Source: Cyclina sinensis
Taxonomy: Eukaryota > Mollusca > Bivalvia > Venerida > Veneridae
Length of the DNA: 64,000 bases
Assembly (NCBI GenBank): GCA_012932295.1
Contig: JAAONU010000019.1
Coordinates: forward strand, 29,020,913 to 29,084,912
Direction: 5' to 3'
In this document: one piece after another, positions 23,159 through 34,735 of the stretch
How the letters are laid out: each line of letters begins with the position of its first letter
Position numbering within the stretch: position 1 is the first letter of the stretch
Translations under genes and position numbers: made by a program
Notes under the pieces: generated by a model
What the model was told of the DNA's origin: nothing
Databases searched by the model: none
Seen by the model: the letters and a program-made list of their open reading frames with translations, nothing else

Positions 23159-23834
23159 GGAAGGAACGGCTTAGGTAATTACTTACGGAAATACCCGATG
23201 TATTACGATCATTAATTATTCAAGCGTCTTTGGGCTGGAACCGGATCAAACCAGTTTGATCAGAATAACTTTGCGCTGTGTAGCACATACACAAAGGAAA
23301 ATTTTTAATTTCCCGCCTCCATCCCCAAACTCCTCACTAAGACAGTACATTGACATAAGTCACAGATGTTATATTCATGTTCAACATTAAAATAGACATG
23401 ACATAAGTCACAAATGTTATATTCATTTTCAACATTATCACATGAGGTAATTTTTATGTCTTATGTACAATGCATTTATGTTCCTTCAAATCGTTATATT
23501 CTGTGCCATCTCAGGAAGTATCTATGTACAGTTTATTTTTTGCAATAATTTTGTTGATCTCACATTTTTTAAAGAAACCTCCACATTTCGTTTAACTGCA
23601 TAAGTTTTACCAAGCCATTTATTAAAGAAACCTCCACATTTTGTTTAACTGCAAAAGTTTTATTGATCTCATTTTTATGTTACAAGTAAAAATCTTATAA
23701 AACATATATATATACATGATGTACATATTTATACATGTTTTAGTAAATGTTTTATAAGAAAATAAAACGGTCAGTCAATGACCATTTAACCACATCATAT
23801 GTATTTGTTTGTTCCTTCCACACAGTAGCATAAA
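23159..23834. mobile_element. Small element, unit 4
   Basis: As units 2 and 3 with a few substitutions (end block reads CACAGTAGCATAAA rather than CACAGTGGCATAAA). Confidence 0.6.
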
Positions 23835-24075
23835 CAATATTAAAACCTAAGTTTTGATTTCTTTTCTGCATGGTCCCTTATTACTAAATAAAGATAGCCA
23901 ATTTCATGGTTTTCATATCCAGATCATAAAAAACTTTGAAAGATACCTTTGAAATCTAATTCAAGTTCTATTCTATAATGATGCCCCTGACATCTTATTC
24001 AACTGCAATTATCTTATAATAGCTATAGAGATATAAAGTCCAAAGCAACATGCAATACATGTTTTATTACTATAC

Positions 24076-24150
24076 CTTTTCACCAGAAGCAACTTTCTTT
24101 GGCACTGTATCCCCAGATTCATTAGAACGTCTTTTGCGAGTCTCCTTCAC
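24076..24150 (-). CDS. Amplified 25-residue exon, copy D (first of the four in transcript order)
   Basis: Identical in protein to copies A and C, phase 0/0, acceptor CTTCAG and donor GTATAG. It is preceded in the transcript by the diverged exon at 24864-24938, whose donor and sequence show it to be the likely ancestor or oldest sister of the group. Confidence 0.7.
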
Positions 24151-24863
24151 CTGAAGAAAAAAAAAACAAGAAAATTTATATCCCCTGCCAGAAGAAGCTG
24201 TAGTAAGGATGGTGACAGATGAAGAGATAAAGCTTTATAGATTGACATATTTATGGAATATGTACATTCACAAATGTGAATGAAAACATACAAAATATGT
24301 TTGTTTTGGGTGCATGTACATAGGAAAAACATATGACTAAAGATATCTGAAGGAATTAAGGAAAATATACTTTACTGATAATACTGACTAAATGGGAGTC
24401 CTTGTGATTCTTCAAGTGTTTCCCATTGTTAAATACAAGTACATAAAGTTTCAATCAACCGTTAACCAAGCGTTACTGAGTAATGGCTGTAGATGGACCT
24501 ACTGCTTACATTTGTTAAACTTATAGAAGGGTTATAAGAGTGTTAAAAGTACCTGCAACTGACATGCATCATTGCCCTATAATCAATTACAATCCCACTA
24601 TTTTACAACTAAATCCATCGAACCACTATGGATATATACAGCTTCAAACAGATATACTGTCTGCATTTGTAAAAGAAAAGGCTATAACTCAACTACAAAT
24701 TTGTAAAATAAGACAGCAACTGACATGCATCATTTCCATTTTTTTATTTATAATCCCACTAAGTAACAACTAAATCCATGTAAAAACTTAGTTATGGCTC
24801 CAGAAACTTTGGGTCACATAATTTTGCAAATGACATGGGCACAAACAAAGTTTATTACTATAC

Positions 24864-24938
24864 CTTTTCACTGGAAGCAACTTTTTTTGGTACTGTATCT
24901 CCAGATTCTTTAGAACCCTTTTCAGGTGTGGCTTTCCC
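24864..24938 (-). CDS. Diverged fifth copy of the 25-residue exon
   Basis: Minus strand: acceptor CTTTTCATTAG, 75 nt in phase 0/0, donor GTATAG. Encodes GKATPEKGSKESGDTVPK and then KVASSEK. It aligns end to end with the amplified exon, sharing ESGDTVPKKVAS and the final EK, but the N-terminal third differs and lacks the RKRR cluster. It sits immediately outside the tandem array (which ends at 24838) and shares about 20 bp of the intron beyond the donor with the array exons, so exon duplication in this gene predates the recent array. Confidence 0.7.
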
Positions 24939-24964
24939 CTAATGAAAAGAAAGACAAACCTTGA

Positions 24965-25899
24965 ACAAGAGAGCCATGATGGCTTTAAATTGCTCATCTG
25001 CTTATAAGTTCAGTTAAAAGACAAGTGCAAAGTATGAATTTTTTAATACCAAGATAAAAGTTAATCTAAATAAATCTATGTTAAACATTCACTCCAGAAG
25101 ATGGAACCAGAAATGACCCCAGATGCAAAGTTTGAATCAACCTGATATAGCTTTACTAGGTAAGGCTCTATGCAACCTTGCAGAACTCATCAGTGGTTTC
25201 AAACAAGAATAGGAGGGGAGGAGGAGGAGGAAATAATGACCTTTGGGGGATAATTTCAACAATACTGGTGTAAGTCCACTAGACAATTCATCAAGCCAAA
25301 GTGTAGAACTGTCAACATTATGACTTTTTTAACACTTAAACAACTGTCCAATTAAATGACTACTCGAGTTTCCGCTTTCTTCTGTTTAAGCATCTATTCA
25401 TCATATTTTATAGTTTAAACATCAGCAGCAAGAAGTGTACAATTTAACTAAGGGCCCCTGATAGCTTTTCATGGTATTTTCAAGGAATTTTTAAGGCCAA
25501 GTTCAGTTTAGGGTCTTTTAACTGCCAATGCCAAAATTTAAAGACTTTTTTAGGCCTGTACAAACCATGTGTATAATATCTGATCCCCAGTTTGGAGCCA
25601 AAAATGACCAGAGTCAAAGAGTTTTCACAACCTTTGTAGAAGTCCACTAGATAATGCTTGTTGGAAAATTTAAGCATTTAGGGCTTTATGGTTTCAAACA
25701 AGAAAAATTATCTCCTTAAAACATGTGATCCCTGTAATGGGCAAAGGAACATTCTGGTAAATTTAACTTAGGATGAAACAGGCCCACTGATTTTAGAAGA
25801 GATGTACTTTGAATGCATCTGCTGATGAATGGAGGGAAGCAAGACATTAGGTGATCCCAATAGCTCACTTGAGCCTACTTTTTACAGGTGAGTTAAAAA
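24965..25899. mobile_element. Diverged pearl-like element, GCTCACCTGAG type
   Basis: ACAAGAGAGCCATGATGGC and TGCTCATCTG at the left; AGCTCACTTGAG and CAGGTGAGTTAAAAA at the right. A few decayed GTCCACTAGACAAT-type units lie inside, and the microsatellite tail is nearly lost. An old copy. Confidence 0.55.
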
Positions 25900-26024
25900 C
25901 TGTAAGTCTTTTATCTGACAGCTTAGCATAATTCAGACTTCATTTTTATATCTGTGCACAAGGTAAAGGCACAAGGTAACAGTGACTTTCTATTTAAAGA
26001 ATTATAATAAACAAATATTTTGAA

Positions 26025-27595
26025 ACAAGAGGGCCATGATGGCCCTGGATTGCTCACCTGAGTACTTTGGCTGTAGGTTTGCTGCTAAGCAGTATTTCAT
26101 TTTTTAATTGAAAATATGTAAGTGCCTACAAACTAAATATGTAAAATATCAGTCAATAAATAAAGGCTCTATGACAGAAAGTAGAAATATCTATTATAAG
26201 CTATGGTGACCTTGACCCAGTGACCTCAAACCCTACCCATGGGTAGAGGTCCATGCAAGGAACCTATATACTGAATATCAAAGATATTGGTCTATAAATG
26301 AAGGCTCTATGAGGTACAGTAGATAAATCTATTTTTAGCCTCCATGACCTTTAACCTAATCTAATAATTTCAAAAAGCTTGATAAAGCTTGCTTCATGCC
26401 AAATTTTAAAATTCTAGGCCTTGTGGTTTCAGACAAGAAGATTTTTAAAGATTTTCTTCTATACTGCTATTCAAAACTTATGACCCCTCGGGCGGGGCCA
26501 ATAGTGACCCCAGTGACATTTTTCAAACAAACTAGGTAGAGGTCCACTAGACAATGCTGCATACCAAACATTTAAGCTGTAGGCATTGAGGTTTCCAGTA
26601 AGAAGATTTTTAAATATTGCCTTTTTTACATATTAAGGGCCCCAAGGGCAGGGTCAATTTTGACCCCAGGGCCAACACTGGTAAAGGTTCTCAACACAAT
26701 TCTCCACACCAAATATCTAAGGTCTAGTCTTATTAGTTTCGGAGAAAAATGATTTTTCATGTTTTTCCTATATAACTATATGTAAACCAAGAGAACCCTG
26801 GGGCGTGGCCAATTTTGACCCAGGGGACATAACTTGAACAAACTTGATAGACATCCACTAAACAATGCTGCATACCAAATATCTAAGCTGTAGGCATTGA
26901 GGTTTCCAGTAAGAAGATTTTTAAAGATTGCCTTTTTACATATTAAGGGCCCCCGGGGCAGGGCCAATTTAGACCCCGGGGCCAACATATAAACAATACT
27001 GGTAAAGGTTCTCAACACAATACTCCACACCAAATATCTAAGGTCTAGTCCTATTAGTTTCGGAGAAAAATGATTTTTCATGTTTTTCCTATTTAACTAT
27101 ATGTAAATCAATAGAACCCTGGGGCTTTGCCAATTTTGACCCAGGGGAAATAATTTGAACAAACTTGATAGACATCCAGTAGACAATGTTGCACACCAAA
27201 TATCTAAACTCTAGGCCTTGTGGTTTCAGACAAGAAGATTTTTAAAGTTTTTCCTATATAATTCTATGTAAAACTAGTGACCCCTGGGGCAGGGCCATTT
27301 TTGACCCAGGGGTCATGATTTGAACAAACTTGGTAAAGGTCCACCTGATGATGCCTCATACCAAATATCTAAGCTCCAGGCCTTGTTGTTCTGGAGAAGA
27401 AGATTTTAAAGTTCCAACTTTGAAAATCTATTTTTAGCTCCTGTGGCTTCACGCAAGTAACATTCCTGCCAAGTTTCAGCAAGACTGGTCCAGCAGTTCA
27501 GGAGAAGAAGTTGTTTGAAGAAAAAGTTGACGACGCACGGACGGACGGACGACGGACATCAGGCAATCACAAAAGTGCTCAAGGTGAGCTAAAAA
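26025..27595. mobile_element. Pearl-like element, GCTCACCTGAG ends
   Basis: ACAAGAGGGCCATGATGG to AAGGTGAGCTAAAAA, tail GCACGGACGGACGGACGACGG at 27535-27556. Core units contain CCAAATATCTAAGCTGTAGG, GGTTTCCAGTAAGAAG and CCCTGGGGCGTGGCC. The 5' 450 bp is close to 8497-8950 and 48610-49070. Confidence 0.8.
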
Positions 27596-27804
27596 TAAAT
27601 TGAGTGTACATTCATTAAGATTCTGCTTTGACTATCAGATATGCATGTTTATCTTATACATGTGTAAATACCTTCGTTGCATGTTAACATGGTTCATCTT
27701 ACTGTTTTGTTGATGGGATCTTAAACTTTTGCTGGCAAGATGTTTACACTGTTTCCATCACTGATACCTTTATAAACTGAGGTAATTAACTCTGCATTGT
27801 TTAC

Positions 27805-27873
27805 CTGATAAATTGTAGTTTTTGTCATTGACGCTCTCTCCCCTGATCCATCTTTGTCTACAAAAATCCGCTC
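27805..27873 (-). CDS. 69-nt exon, Death-domain gene linker
   Basis: Minus strand: acceptor TTTTTTTCATTGGTAG, 23 codons in phase 0/0, donor GTAAAC. Peptide ERIFVDKDGSGERASMTK followed by TTIYQ. It keeps the frame with both neighbours. Acidic/polar linker, no recognised domain. Confidence 0.6.
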
Positions 27874-28177
27874 CTACCAATGAAAAAAACAAGTAAGTCA
27901 AATATAGTAATAACTTCATGCTGTTTTCCAAGAGAGAACATGTGTACACCCCTCACCCCCCAGCCAAAGAACTACTGCAAAAATCAGTCAAGTGAACTTT
28001 TCATGCATAACTACACTACAGGGTTTCCCCCAGCATTTCAGGAAGGGTCGTGCAGCAAAGACTGATTTTATCTGTTTTGTCACGCGCTGCTGCAACGAAC
28101 AGATTATACATGTAATTAACAATGGTGTATAACTGTTTATTACATACATATATCAATTTTGATTGTCACTTAAATAA

Positions 28178-28700
28178 ACAAGAGCTGGTCAAACCGGGTG
28201 ATGCTCCCCGAGTAGGTTTTGGACACAGAATAGTGTGTCCATAGAGTCTTTGCAAAATTCAGCATAAAGATATTATGTTATTGGTACTTGCTGAAAAAGG
28301 TTAAAACTGTTCAAATATGCAATGAAGAATGTAAGACAGTTACCATTTTATTCTTTATTTTTCTATCAATTCAGACAGTGGCACTCCTATCCAGACAGTG
28401 TCATGGTCACTGAAGTAGGCTGGTGACAGGTAACCAGAGGTTTTTGATACCTCTTGTAGTTTCAGAGTTATGTCCCGGACAAAGTTCAAAGTGTAAAAAT
28501 GAACAAAGGGCAATAACTCAAAAATTAGGCAATGCAGAGTTATGGTTCTTATGCACTGCACTTCTACTCAATAAGATCTATCTACCTACAAATTTTCTAG
28601 TCGATACTTCTTGTAGTTTCAGAGTTATGTCCCGGACAAGAAAATGCGGACGGACAGACAAAGCGGCGACTTTATGCTCTCCCTTTGGGCAACATAAAAA
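28178..28700. mobile_element. Short pearl-like element
   Basis: ACAAGAGCTGGTCAAACCGG start, GATGCTCCCCGAGTAGG block, two core units with CTTGTAGTTTCAGAGTTATG, tail GCGGACGGACAGACAAAGCGG, and end CCCTTTGGGCAACATAAAAA. A related start (GATGCTCCCCGAATAAA) is seen at 63604. Confidence 0.7.
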
Positions 28701-29046
28701 CCTAATAGAAATTGAATTATCATGCGCTTATTTGTAATTTTATAAAGCTGTTTTGTGCACATTTAAGCAACATCGTTTGGCTATGGGAAATATGCAGTTG
28801 CACTTTTATAAACTCAGTGACAAAACATTGCTCGAACTGCATGCTTTTTTCGTGGAGCTTGTGAATATTTCCTTCGTGGGTGGTAAATAAAGAAACTTTG
28901 CACGAACTGCACATTTTTTCATAGGGCAAATAGAAATATCTGCATCAACTGCATGTTTTCTGTGAGCATTTTCACATACGGCAAACATCTATTCAATTAC
29001 AATAAATTAACGCTGATCTGATTTTGATCTCGGCGTCATCAATCAG

Positions 29047-29190
29047 TCATTTGTCGCTCTCTATTTGCCTAAATGCTGTTTTCCATTCTGGATCAAAACC
29101 AGACTTACTCTGGCCTTTGGGGGTTGATGGGGATTCTGGTAAAATTACAGCAGCTTGCGAGGAAGACGGAGTCAGATGCGAACCCTGAGC
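29047..29190 (-). pseudogene. Transposon-derived coding remnant
   Basis: Minus strand: acceptor CCAAATGACAG then 47 open codons and TGA. Peptide fragments HLTPSSSQAAVILPESPS and SGFDPEWKTAFRQIESDK. The G-F-x-x-x-W-x-x-x-F pattern recalls the segment just before the zinc finger of TTF/BED-type hAT transposases, which fits its place inside a CAGGG-ended element, but the finger and catalytic core are absent. A strong donor (CACACG then GTAAGT at 29361-29356) upstream on this strand suggests an earlier exon, now split by the pearl-like insertion at 29369. Confidence 0.35.
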
Positions 29191-29368
29191 CTGTCATTTG
29201 GAAAATATTGAAATGTCTTTGCGTTTTAAGACAACATGTTGATCTAATGTGAAATCTAAATCATTGTTGATCTAAATGTGACCATGCATTGAATATTTGC
29301 ACAGACAAGCAATTAAACGATTATTAATAATATATTCACTTATTAAATGTATACTTACCGTGTGAAAA

Positions 29369-30926
29369 ACAAGAGGGCCATGATGGCCCTTTATCGCTCA
29401 CTCTGGAGTGTTAAAATGGTTTTAACATTTTATGGCTCTGTGACCTAGTTTTTGATCCCAGATGACCCATATCCTAATCTGGGCTAAATATCATTGAAAC
29501 AACCTTTCTGACAAATTTCAAGGACATTTGGACTGAAAAGTAACCTCTAGAGCATTAACAAGGATTTTCTACTTTTGGCCCTGTGTCCTAGTTTTTGACC
29601 CCAGATAACCCATATTCAAAACTTTGCTAGAAATCATTAAAACAATCTTTCCAACAAATTTCAAGGTTATTTGAACTGAAAATGTTACCTCAATGCGTGT
29701 TAACAAGGTTTTTCCATATTTGGGGTCTGTGACCTAGTTTTTGACCCCAGATGACCTTTATGCAAATCTGAGCTAGAAATCATTAAAACACCCTTTCTGA
29801 CAAATTTCGAGAATATTTGAACTGAAAAGTACCTTCTAGAGTGTTAACAAGTTTTTTTTCTCTTTTTGGGCTCTGTGACCTAGTTTTTGATTTCAGATGA
29901 CCCATATCCAAATTTAACCTAGAAATCATTGAAACAACCTTTCTGACAGATTCCAGGTTATTTGGACTGAAAATGTTACCTCTAGAGTGTTAACAAGGTT
30001 TTTCCATATTTGGGCTCTGTGACCTAGTTTTTGACCCTAGATGACCCAATTTTCAACTTGAGCTAAAAATCATCAAAACAACCTTTCTGACAAATTTCTG
30101 GGATGTTTTGACTGAAAATGTAACCTCTAGAGTGTTTACAAGGTTTTTCTATTTTTGGGCTCTGTGACCTAGTTTTTGAACCCAGAAGACCCATATTCGA
30201 ACTTGAGCTAGAAATCATAGAAAAAACCTGTCTGACAAATTTCCAGATTATTTGGACTGAAAATGTTACTTCTTCTACAAGAAGATTTTCAAAGTTTTCA
30301 CTATATAAGCCTATGTAAAACCACTGACCCCGGGGTGGAGCCAAATTTAACCCAGGGGAATAATTTGAACAAACTTGGTAGAGGTCCACTAGACAATGCT
30401 ACATACCAAATCTTAAGGCTAAGGGCCTTGTGGTTTTAAGACAAGAAGATTTTTGAAGATTTTCCAATAAAAGCCTATGTAAAAACCAATGACCCCTAGG
30501 TTGGGGCCAAATTTAACCCCAGAGGTATAATTTGAACAAACTTGTAAAACAAGTTACCCCTGGGGCAAGGCCATTTTTGACCCCAGGATCATAATTTGAA
30601 CAAACTTGATAGAGGTCCACTAGATGATGCTTTATACCAAATATCAAAGCTCCAGGCCTTGTGGTTTCTGATAAGATTTTTAAAGATCAAACTTTTAAAA
30701 TCTGTTTTTAGCTCCTGTGACCCAGAAATGCAATGAACCGGAACCATTTGAACAAACTTGGTAGAGCTTCATGCAAGGAACATTCTAGGCAAGTTTCATT
30801 AAATTTTGCCCAGTGGTTTCAGAGGAGATGTCGTTTGAATGAATTGTGGACGACGGACGGACAGACGGACGCCGGACAATCAAGGATCCTAAAAGCTCAC
30901 ATGAGCATGCTCAGGTGAGCTAAAAA
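29369..30926. mobile_element. Pearl-like element, GCTCACCTGAG type, nested
   Basis: ACAAGAGGGCCATGATGG at the left; GACGGACGGACAGACGGACG tail and CTCAGGTGAGCTAAAAA at the right. Two core kinds: units with GACCTAGTTTTTGACCCCAG (29440-30260) and units with GGTAGAGGTCCACTAGACAA (30260-30700). Inserted within the hAT-like element. Confidence 0.75.
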
Positions 30927-31357
30927 ATTGATGCGCCATGCCTTCTCAATTAAAGAGCAAACGGATCTTGAATAACACCTTGTGCTTTTTGATTGCAATT
31001 ACAAGTTGTAAATAATACATTTTTTGTTTGCTAATCAACAACTAGCGTATTAAAATTTCACACACGGTCATTATCAAAAGTCACCAACATGTGGACGGAG
31101 CTAACGCATGTTAGGCATCAGTTTTGGTTACCACCAATTGTTAACTTGCAAAACTGTTGAAGCTGTCAATTATCCAAACGATTAGCTGTCTCTTGTGTAT
31201 TGGGAATAGGGTTTTCATACAGATAACCCTATCATTAGGTACACAAGTCGCTGCGGGAGATAAGGCATGTCGGGCAAATTATGGCATGTCGCAAATTGGG
31301 TCCTGAAATTACGGCTTGTCACAACCGACTAGCGATAATAGCCTGGGGGAAACCCTG

Positions 31358-31508
31358 CACTAGGTACTGAACATTTCTGTTAAGTTTCATCAAAATCCAA
31401 TCATTTATGTAGGAAGAGTTGCACAGACAACATTTGTGACATCCATCCATTCAGAGGGCCAGCAAAAAAACAAAATGTCTCCCTCCCACTTCATGTGGGG
31501 AGACAGAA
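31358..31508. repeat. Right-end fragment of a pearl-like element, ATGTCTCCC type
   Basis: Contains GTTAAGTTTCATCAAAATCC, a weak CATCCATCCATTC run and the hairpin ATGTCTCCCTCCCACTTC...GTGGGGAGACA. No left end. Confidence 0.5.
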
Positions 31509-31730
31509 TTATTAACATAACTGTTAATACACTCATATGGGTTCCTGTCCCATCTTTGCCACATTAGTATGGACTATCATTAATAAGTCATAAAAATTTG
31601 CTTTGTTTTTCTCTAATAAATTTATCTAGGTTTTAGAATAGCTTATGTTAGGTCAGAAAACTCATCTGGCAAGGAAAAATAAATGGCCAATAGAATCACT
31701 TTAATTATTTCAAAGCCTGAATGACATTAC

Positions 31731-31781
31731 CTTTTCACCACCAGCCGTATCTTCTGACTTGTTTTCATTGGTGCTTGTTTT
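31731..31781 (-). CDS. 51-nt exon, Death-domain gene linker
   Basis: Minus strand: acceptor TGATTACAG, 17 codons (KTSTNENKSEDTAGGEK) in phase 0/0, donor GTAATG. It ends in GEK and contains S-x-D-T like the 25-residue exons, suggesting that the small linker exons share an origin. Confidence 0.6.
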
Positions 31782-31946
31782 CTGTAATCAATGCAAGTGT
31801 AATTACACATTATGGGCAGCATGTCAAGCCCGCCAATGGAAAGCCGCCTATGGGGGGCAGTGAAATGGAAACTGTGGGAAGTTATTACAATGAGTGGACT
31901 GTCCAGGGAAGAATGGGAATATATAATGGACATAGGAAGACATACC

Positions 31947-32848
31947 TTTTTTAGTTATGGAGTTCTTCCCCACACTAGATAGAATGACATAATGATGGAA
32001 GGACAAGGCAGGCCTTTATGATGTCTCTTTCAGGGAGCATAACAAATGTATCACAGTATTTTCAAAATCTTCCATGCATGGAGAAGTAATGGCCCAGACA
32101 AGGTATATCATAACATTTTGGACCTTAGAGTTGTCAATGTGACCTTGACCTCTAAGCTAGGAATCTGGGTCTTGCACACAACACACATCTTCATCAAGGT
32201 TAACAAATGTGCTAAGGTATTTTAAAATCCTTCCATGCATAGAGAAGTTATGGCTCGGACAAGGCAATTATTACCTTTTTTAGATATGGAGTTATTCCCC
32301 ACACTAGACAGAATGACATAATGATGGAAGGACAAGGCAGGCCTATATGATGTCTCTTTCTGGGAGCATAACTAATGTATCATGGTATTTTCAAATTCTT
32401 CCATGCATGGAGAAGTAATGGCCCTGACAAGGTCTATCATCAACATTTTGGACCTTTGAGCTGTCACTGTGACCTTGACCTCTGAGCAAGGAATCTGGAT
32501 CTTGCATGTGACACACCATCCTTTCAAGGTAAACAAATATTCTAAGGTATTTTAAAATCCTTCCATGCAGGGAGAAGTTATGGCCCAGACAAGGTCTATC
32601 GTTAAAATTTTGGACATTTGATCTGGCACTGTGACCTTGACCTTTCAGCTGGGAACTTGGGTCTTGCATGCAACACACCGTCTCATCAAGGTGAACAAAT
32701 GTGCCAAGGTATTTTAAAATCCTTCTATGCACAGAGAAGTTATGACCCGGACAAGGAAATCTGGATGGACGCATACACACACTTACATACACATACACTG
32801 AACTGCAGTGCCAAATGTGATGACTATGTTGAGCGGGCTCAACAATAG
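31947..32848. repeat. Pearl-like tandem array
   Basis: Units with CAAGGTCTATCATCAACATTTTG-type sequence, GTGACCTTGACCTCTGAGC and TTTTAAAATCCTTCCATGC. A larger block containing TTCCCCACACTAGA repeats after about 325 bp. Tail GGATGGACGCATACACAC; the right edge has the small hairpin TTGAGCGGGCTCAA. Confidence 0.65.
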
Positions 32849-33338
32849 ATTATCAGTCAACACATAGAAAGAAGCAGATCCATGTTCCAGTGGTAACTCA
32901 CAGACTTTAATCTAGGGGTTGACATTGATCTTCTACACCTGCACTATTAATTGTCTTTTAGAAGTTAGGTCTGAGGTCTGAGTTTAAGTGCTATATACTG
33001 AGAATGTAAACTCTTCGACTGGATACTTTCTGTATTTTGCACTTTCCACGATACCTGTTGTTACGAAGATGCTGTTCATATGGGTGTCCCAAATAGATAA
33101 TTAATGAAACACTTTTAACACATTTATAAATTTTAAAACAGAACTTCATCGGTTTAAAGCAGTAACATTTCATTAAGAAGTAATGCAGAAATGCAGCTAA
33201 GTTAAGCATCAGTGATTTAAGGTATATGACTAAGAATATGTTAAATGAATTTTTCATTTTATTTTGACTCATGCACAAGTCTTCACTACACCTTCAAAAT
33301 TTTTCAGATAAAAATTTTAATATGCATTATCATGTTAC

Positions 33339-33422
33339 CTTTTCTGTTAATACTGACATCTTCCTGTCATCTCTACCACAACTGCCAGCACAAACATTCA
33401 CCTGCTTATCAGCACCATTTGT
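33339..33422 (-). CDS. 84-nt exon, Death-domain gene linker
   Basis: Minus strand: acceptor GCTCTTTTTCACAG, 28 codons in phase 0/0, donor GTAACA. Peptide TNGADKQVNVCAGSCGR then DDRKMSVLTEK; the only linker exon with cysteines (VCAGSCG). The other two frames close early. No domain recognised. Confidence 0.65.
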
Positions 33423-33542
33423 CTGTGAAAAAGAGCAATTTTTTCAATCTCTAAATTTCTCAAAAGAAATAATCTTTCACACTCAAATTCAAATGCAATT
33501 TCATTGAAGATACAATGACAATACAGTAACTAGACATGTGTA

Positions 33543-34670
33543 AAAAACATGAGCTCCACGGAGCTGCACCAATGCTTACCTGTTTTATTTATAAAAAATG
33601 AGCATGCCAGTTCCTGCACACATGGAAAACAAAATTGCAAGAACATTCTAATCCCAGAAAAAGAGAAAAGGAAACAAGCAGAGAAAAGACAAACAAGAAC
33701 TGTCACTATAAGATGACAATGCCCCCAAAAGTGGTGCTTCGACCTTTAAGCTGAGAACCAGTCATTCAGAGGTCAAGGTCAAATAAAAATCGGTCAGTGG
33801 GAAGGTCTTATCCAAAGGGGGTTGTGTCAAAGTATGAAATCAATCCACTTATTTATAAGGAATTTATGGGCAATGTTAACATTTTTGGACAATTGGATCT
33901 TCAAGGTGAAGGTCATTCAGGGGTCAAGGTCAAAGAAATATAGGTCAGTGGGAACATTTTGTCCAAAGGGGTGTTGTGTCCAAGTATGAAGTAAATCCAC
34001 TGACTAATTTGGAAGTTATGGCCAAATATTAGTTTTTGAACAATTTGATATTCAGGGGTCAAGGTCAAATAATTAAAGGTCAGTGGGAAGGTCTTGTCCA
34101 AAGGGATGTTGTGTCCAAGTATGAAATAAATCCACTTACTAATAAGGAACTTATGGGCAATGTTAACCTTTTTGGACAACTGGATATTCAAAGTGAAGTT
34201 CATTCACGGGTCAAGGTCAAACAAATATAGGGCAGTGGGAAGGTCTTGTCCAAAGGTGTGTTGCGTCCAAGTATGAAATAAATACACTTACTATATGGAA
34301 GTTATGGCCAAATATTAGGTTTTGAACAATTGGATATTCAGGGGTCAAGGTCAAATAATTAAAGGTCAGTGGGAAGGTCTTTTCCAAAGGGATGTTGTGT
34401 CCAATTATGAAGTAAATCCACTTACTAATAAGGAAGTTATGGGCACTGTTAAAGTTTTTGGACAATTGGATCTTCAAGGTGAAGTTCATTCAGGGGTCAA
34501 GGTCAAACAAATACAGGTCAGTGGAAGGCCTTGTCCAAAGGGGTGTTGTGTCCAAGTATGAAGTAAATCCACTTAATAAAAAGAAAGTTATTACCAACGT
34601 TAATGTTTTCGGATGGACTGACGGATGGACAGTTCAAAAACTATATGCCTCCCTTTGGGGGCATAAAAAA
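33543..34670. mobile_element. Pearl-like element(s), ATGCCCCC ends
   Basis: A left-end block with hairpin GAGCTCCACGGAGCTGC at 33551, then a second start (AACTGTCAC, ATGCCCCCAAAAGTGG) at about 33695. The core has seven units of about 130-150 bp with GGGGTCAAGGTCAAA, TCAGTGGGAAGGTCTTGTCC and AAATCCACTTACTAATAAGG. Tail GGACTGACGGATGGACAG; end CTCCCTTTGGGGGCATAAAA. Here the TCAAGGTCA motif is on the plus strand, opposite to most arrays, although the element itself is in the common orientation. Confidence 0.7.
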
Positions 34671-34735
34671 AAGACAGTGAAGTCTGTTGGGGTCGGCAGG
34701 TACCTACACATAAAAAACTTTATTCTTTATGAAGG

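Larger units (their letters stand above)
18128..24838. repeat. Four-copy 1.68-kb tandem array carrying a coding exon
   Basis: Units start at GGAAGGAACGG: 18128, 19795, 21477 and 23159, with the end at 24838. Unit lengths are about 1667, 1682, 1682 and 1680. Each unit is a small mobile element of about 660-675 bp followed by about 1 kb of intron that includes the 75-nt exon of the Death-domain gene. Copies 2 and 3 share variants (GTAATAAGG, TAGACTGAC); copies 1 and 4 share the alternative variants (GTAGTAAGG, TAGATTGAC). Copy 1 lacks a short run (GATCAGAATAACTTT) present in the other three. High identity points to recent expansion. Confidence 0.9.
28019..31357 (-). mobile_element. hAT-like composite element with 15-bp inverted ends
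   Basis: CAGGGTTTCCCCCAG at 28019-28033 and CTGGGGGAAACCCTG at 31343-31357 are perfect inverted repeats, each flanked directly by CACTA, a possible 5-bp target duplication. CAGGG-type ends are usual for hAT elements, though the typical target site is 8 bp, so the group is uncertain. Inside are a short coding remnant (29047-29190) and two later pearl-like insertions (28178-28700, 29369-30926). Without them the element would be about 1.3 kb. Confidence 0.6.

Noticed and set aside
19525..24773. Repeated plus-strand frames of 63-77 codons and minus-strand 61-codon frames in each tandem unit
   Set aside because: The plus-strand frames lie in intron and show no domain; the minus-strand ones (for example 19100-19285) overlap the acceptor of the true exon and run into intron.
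29356..29366. Strong donor GTAAGT as an exon of the Death-domain gene
   Set aside because: It lies within the CAGGG-ended mobile element and no compatible upstream exon frame could be read; more likely belongs to the element.
33245..33507. Plus-strand frames of 69 and 78 codons
   Set aside because: They are antisense to the 84-nt exon at 33339-33422, which has proper splice sites and phase.
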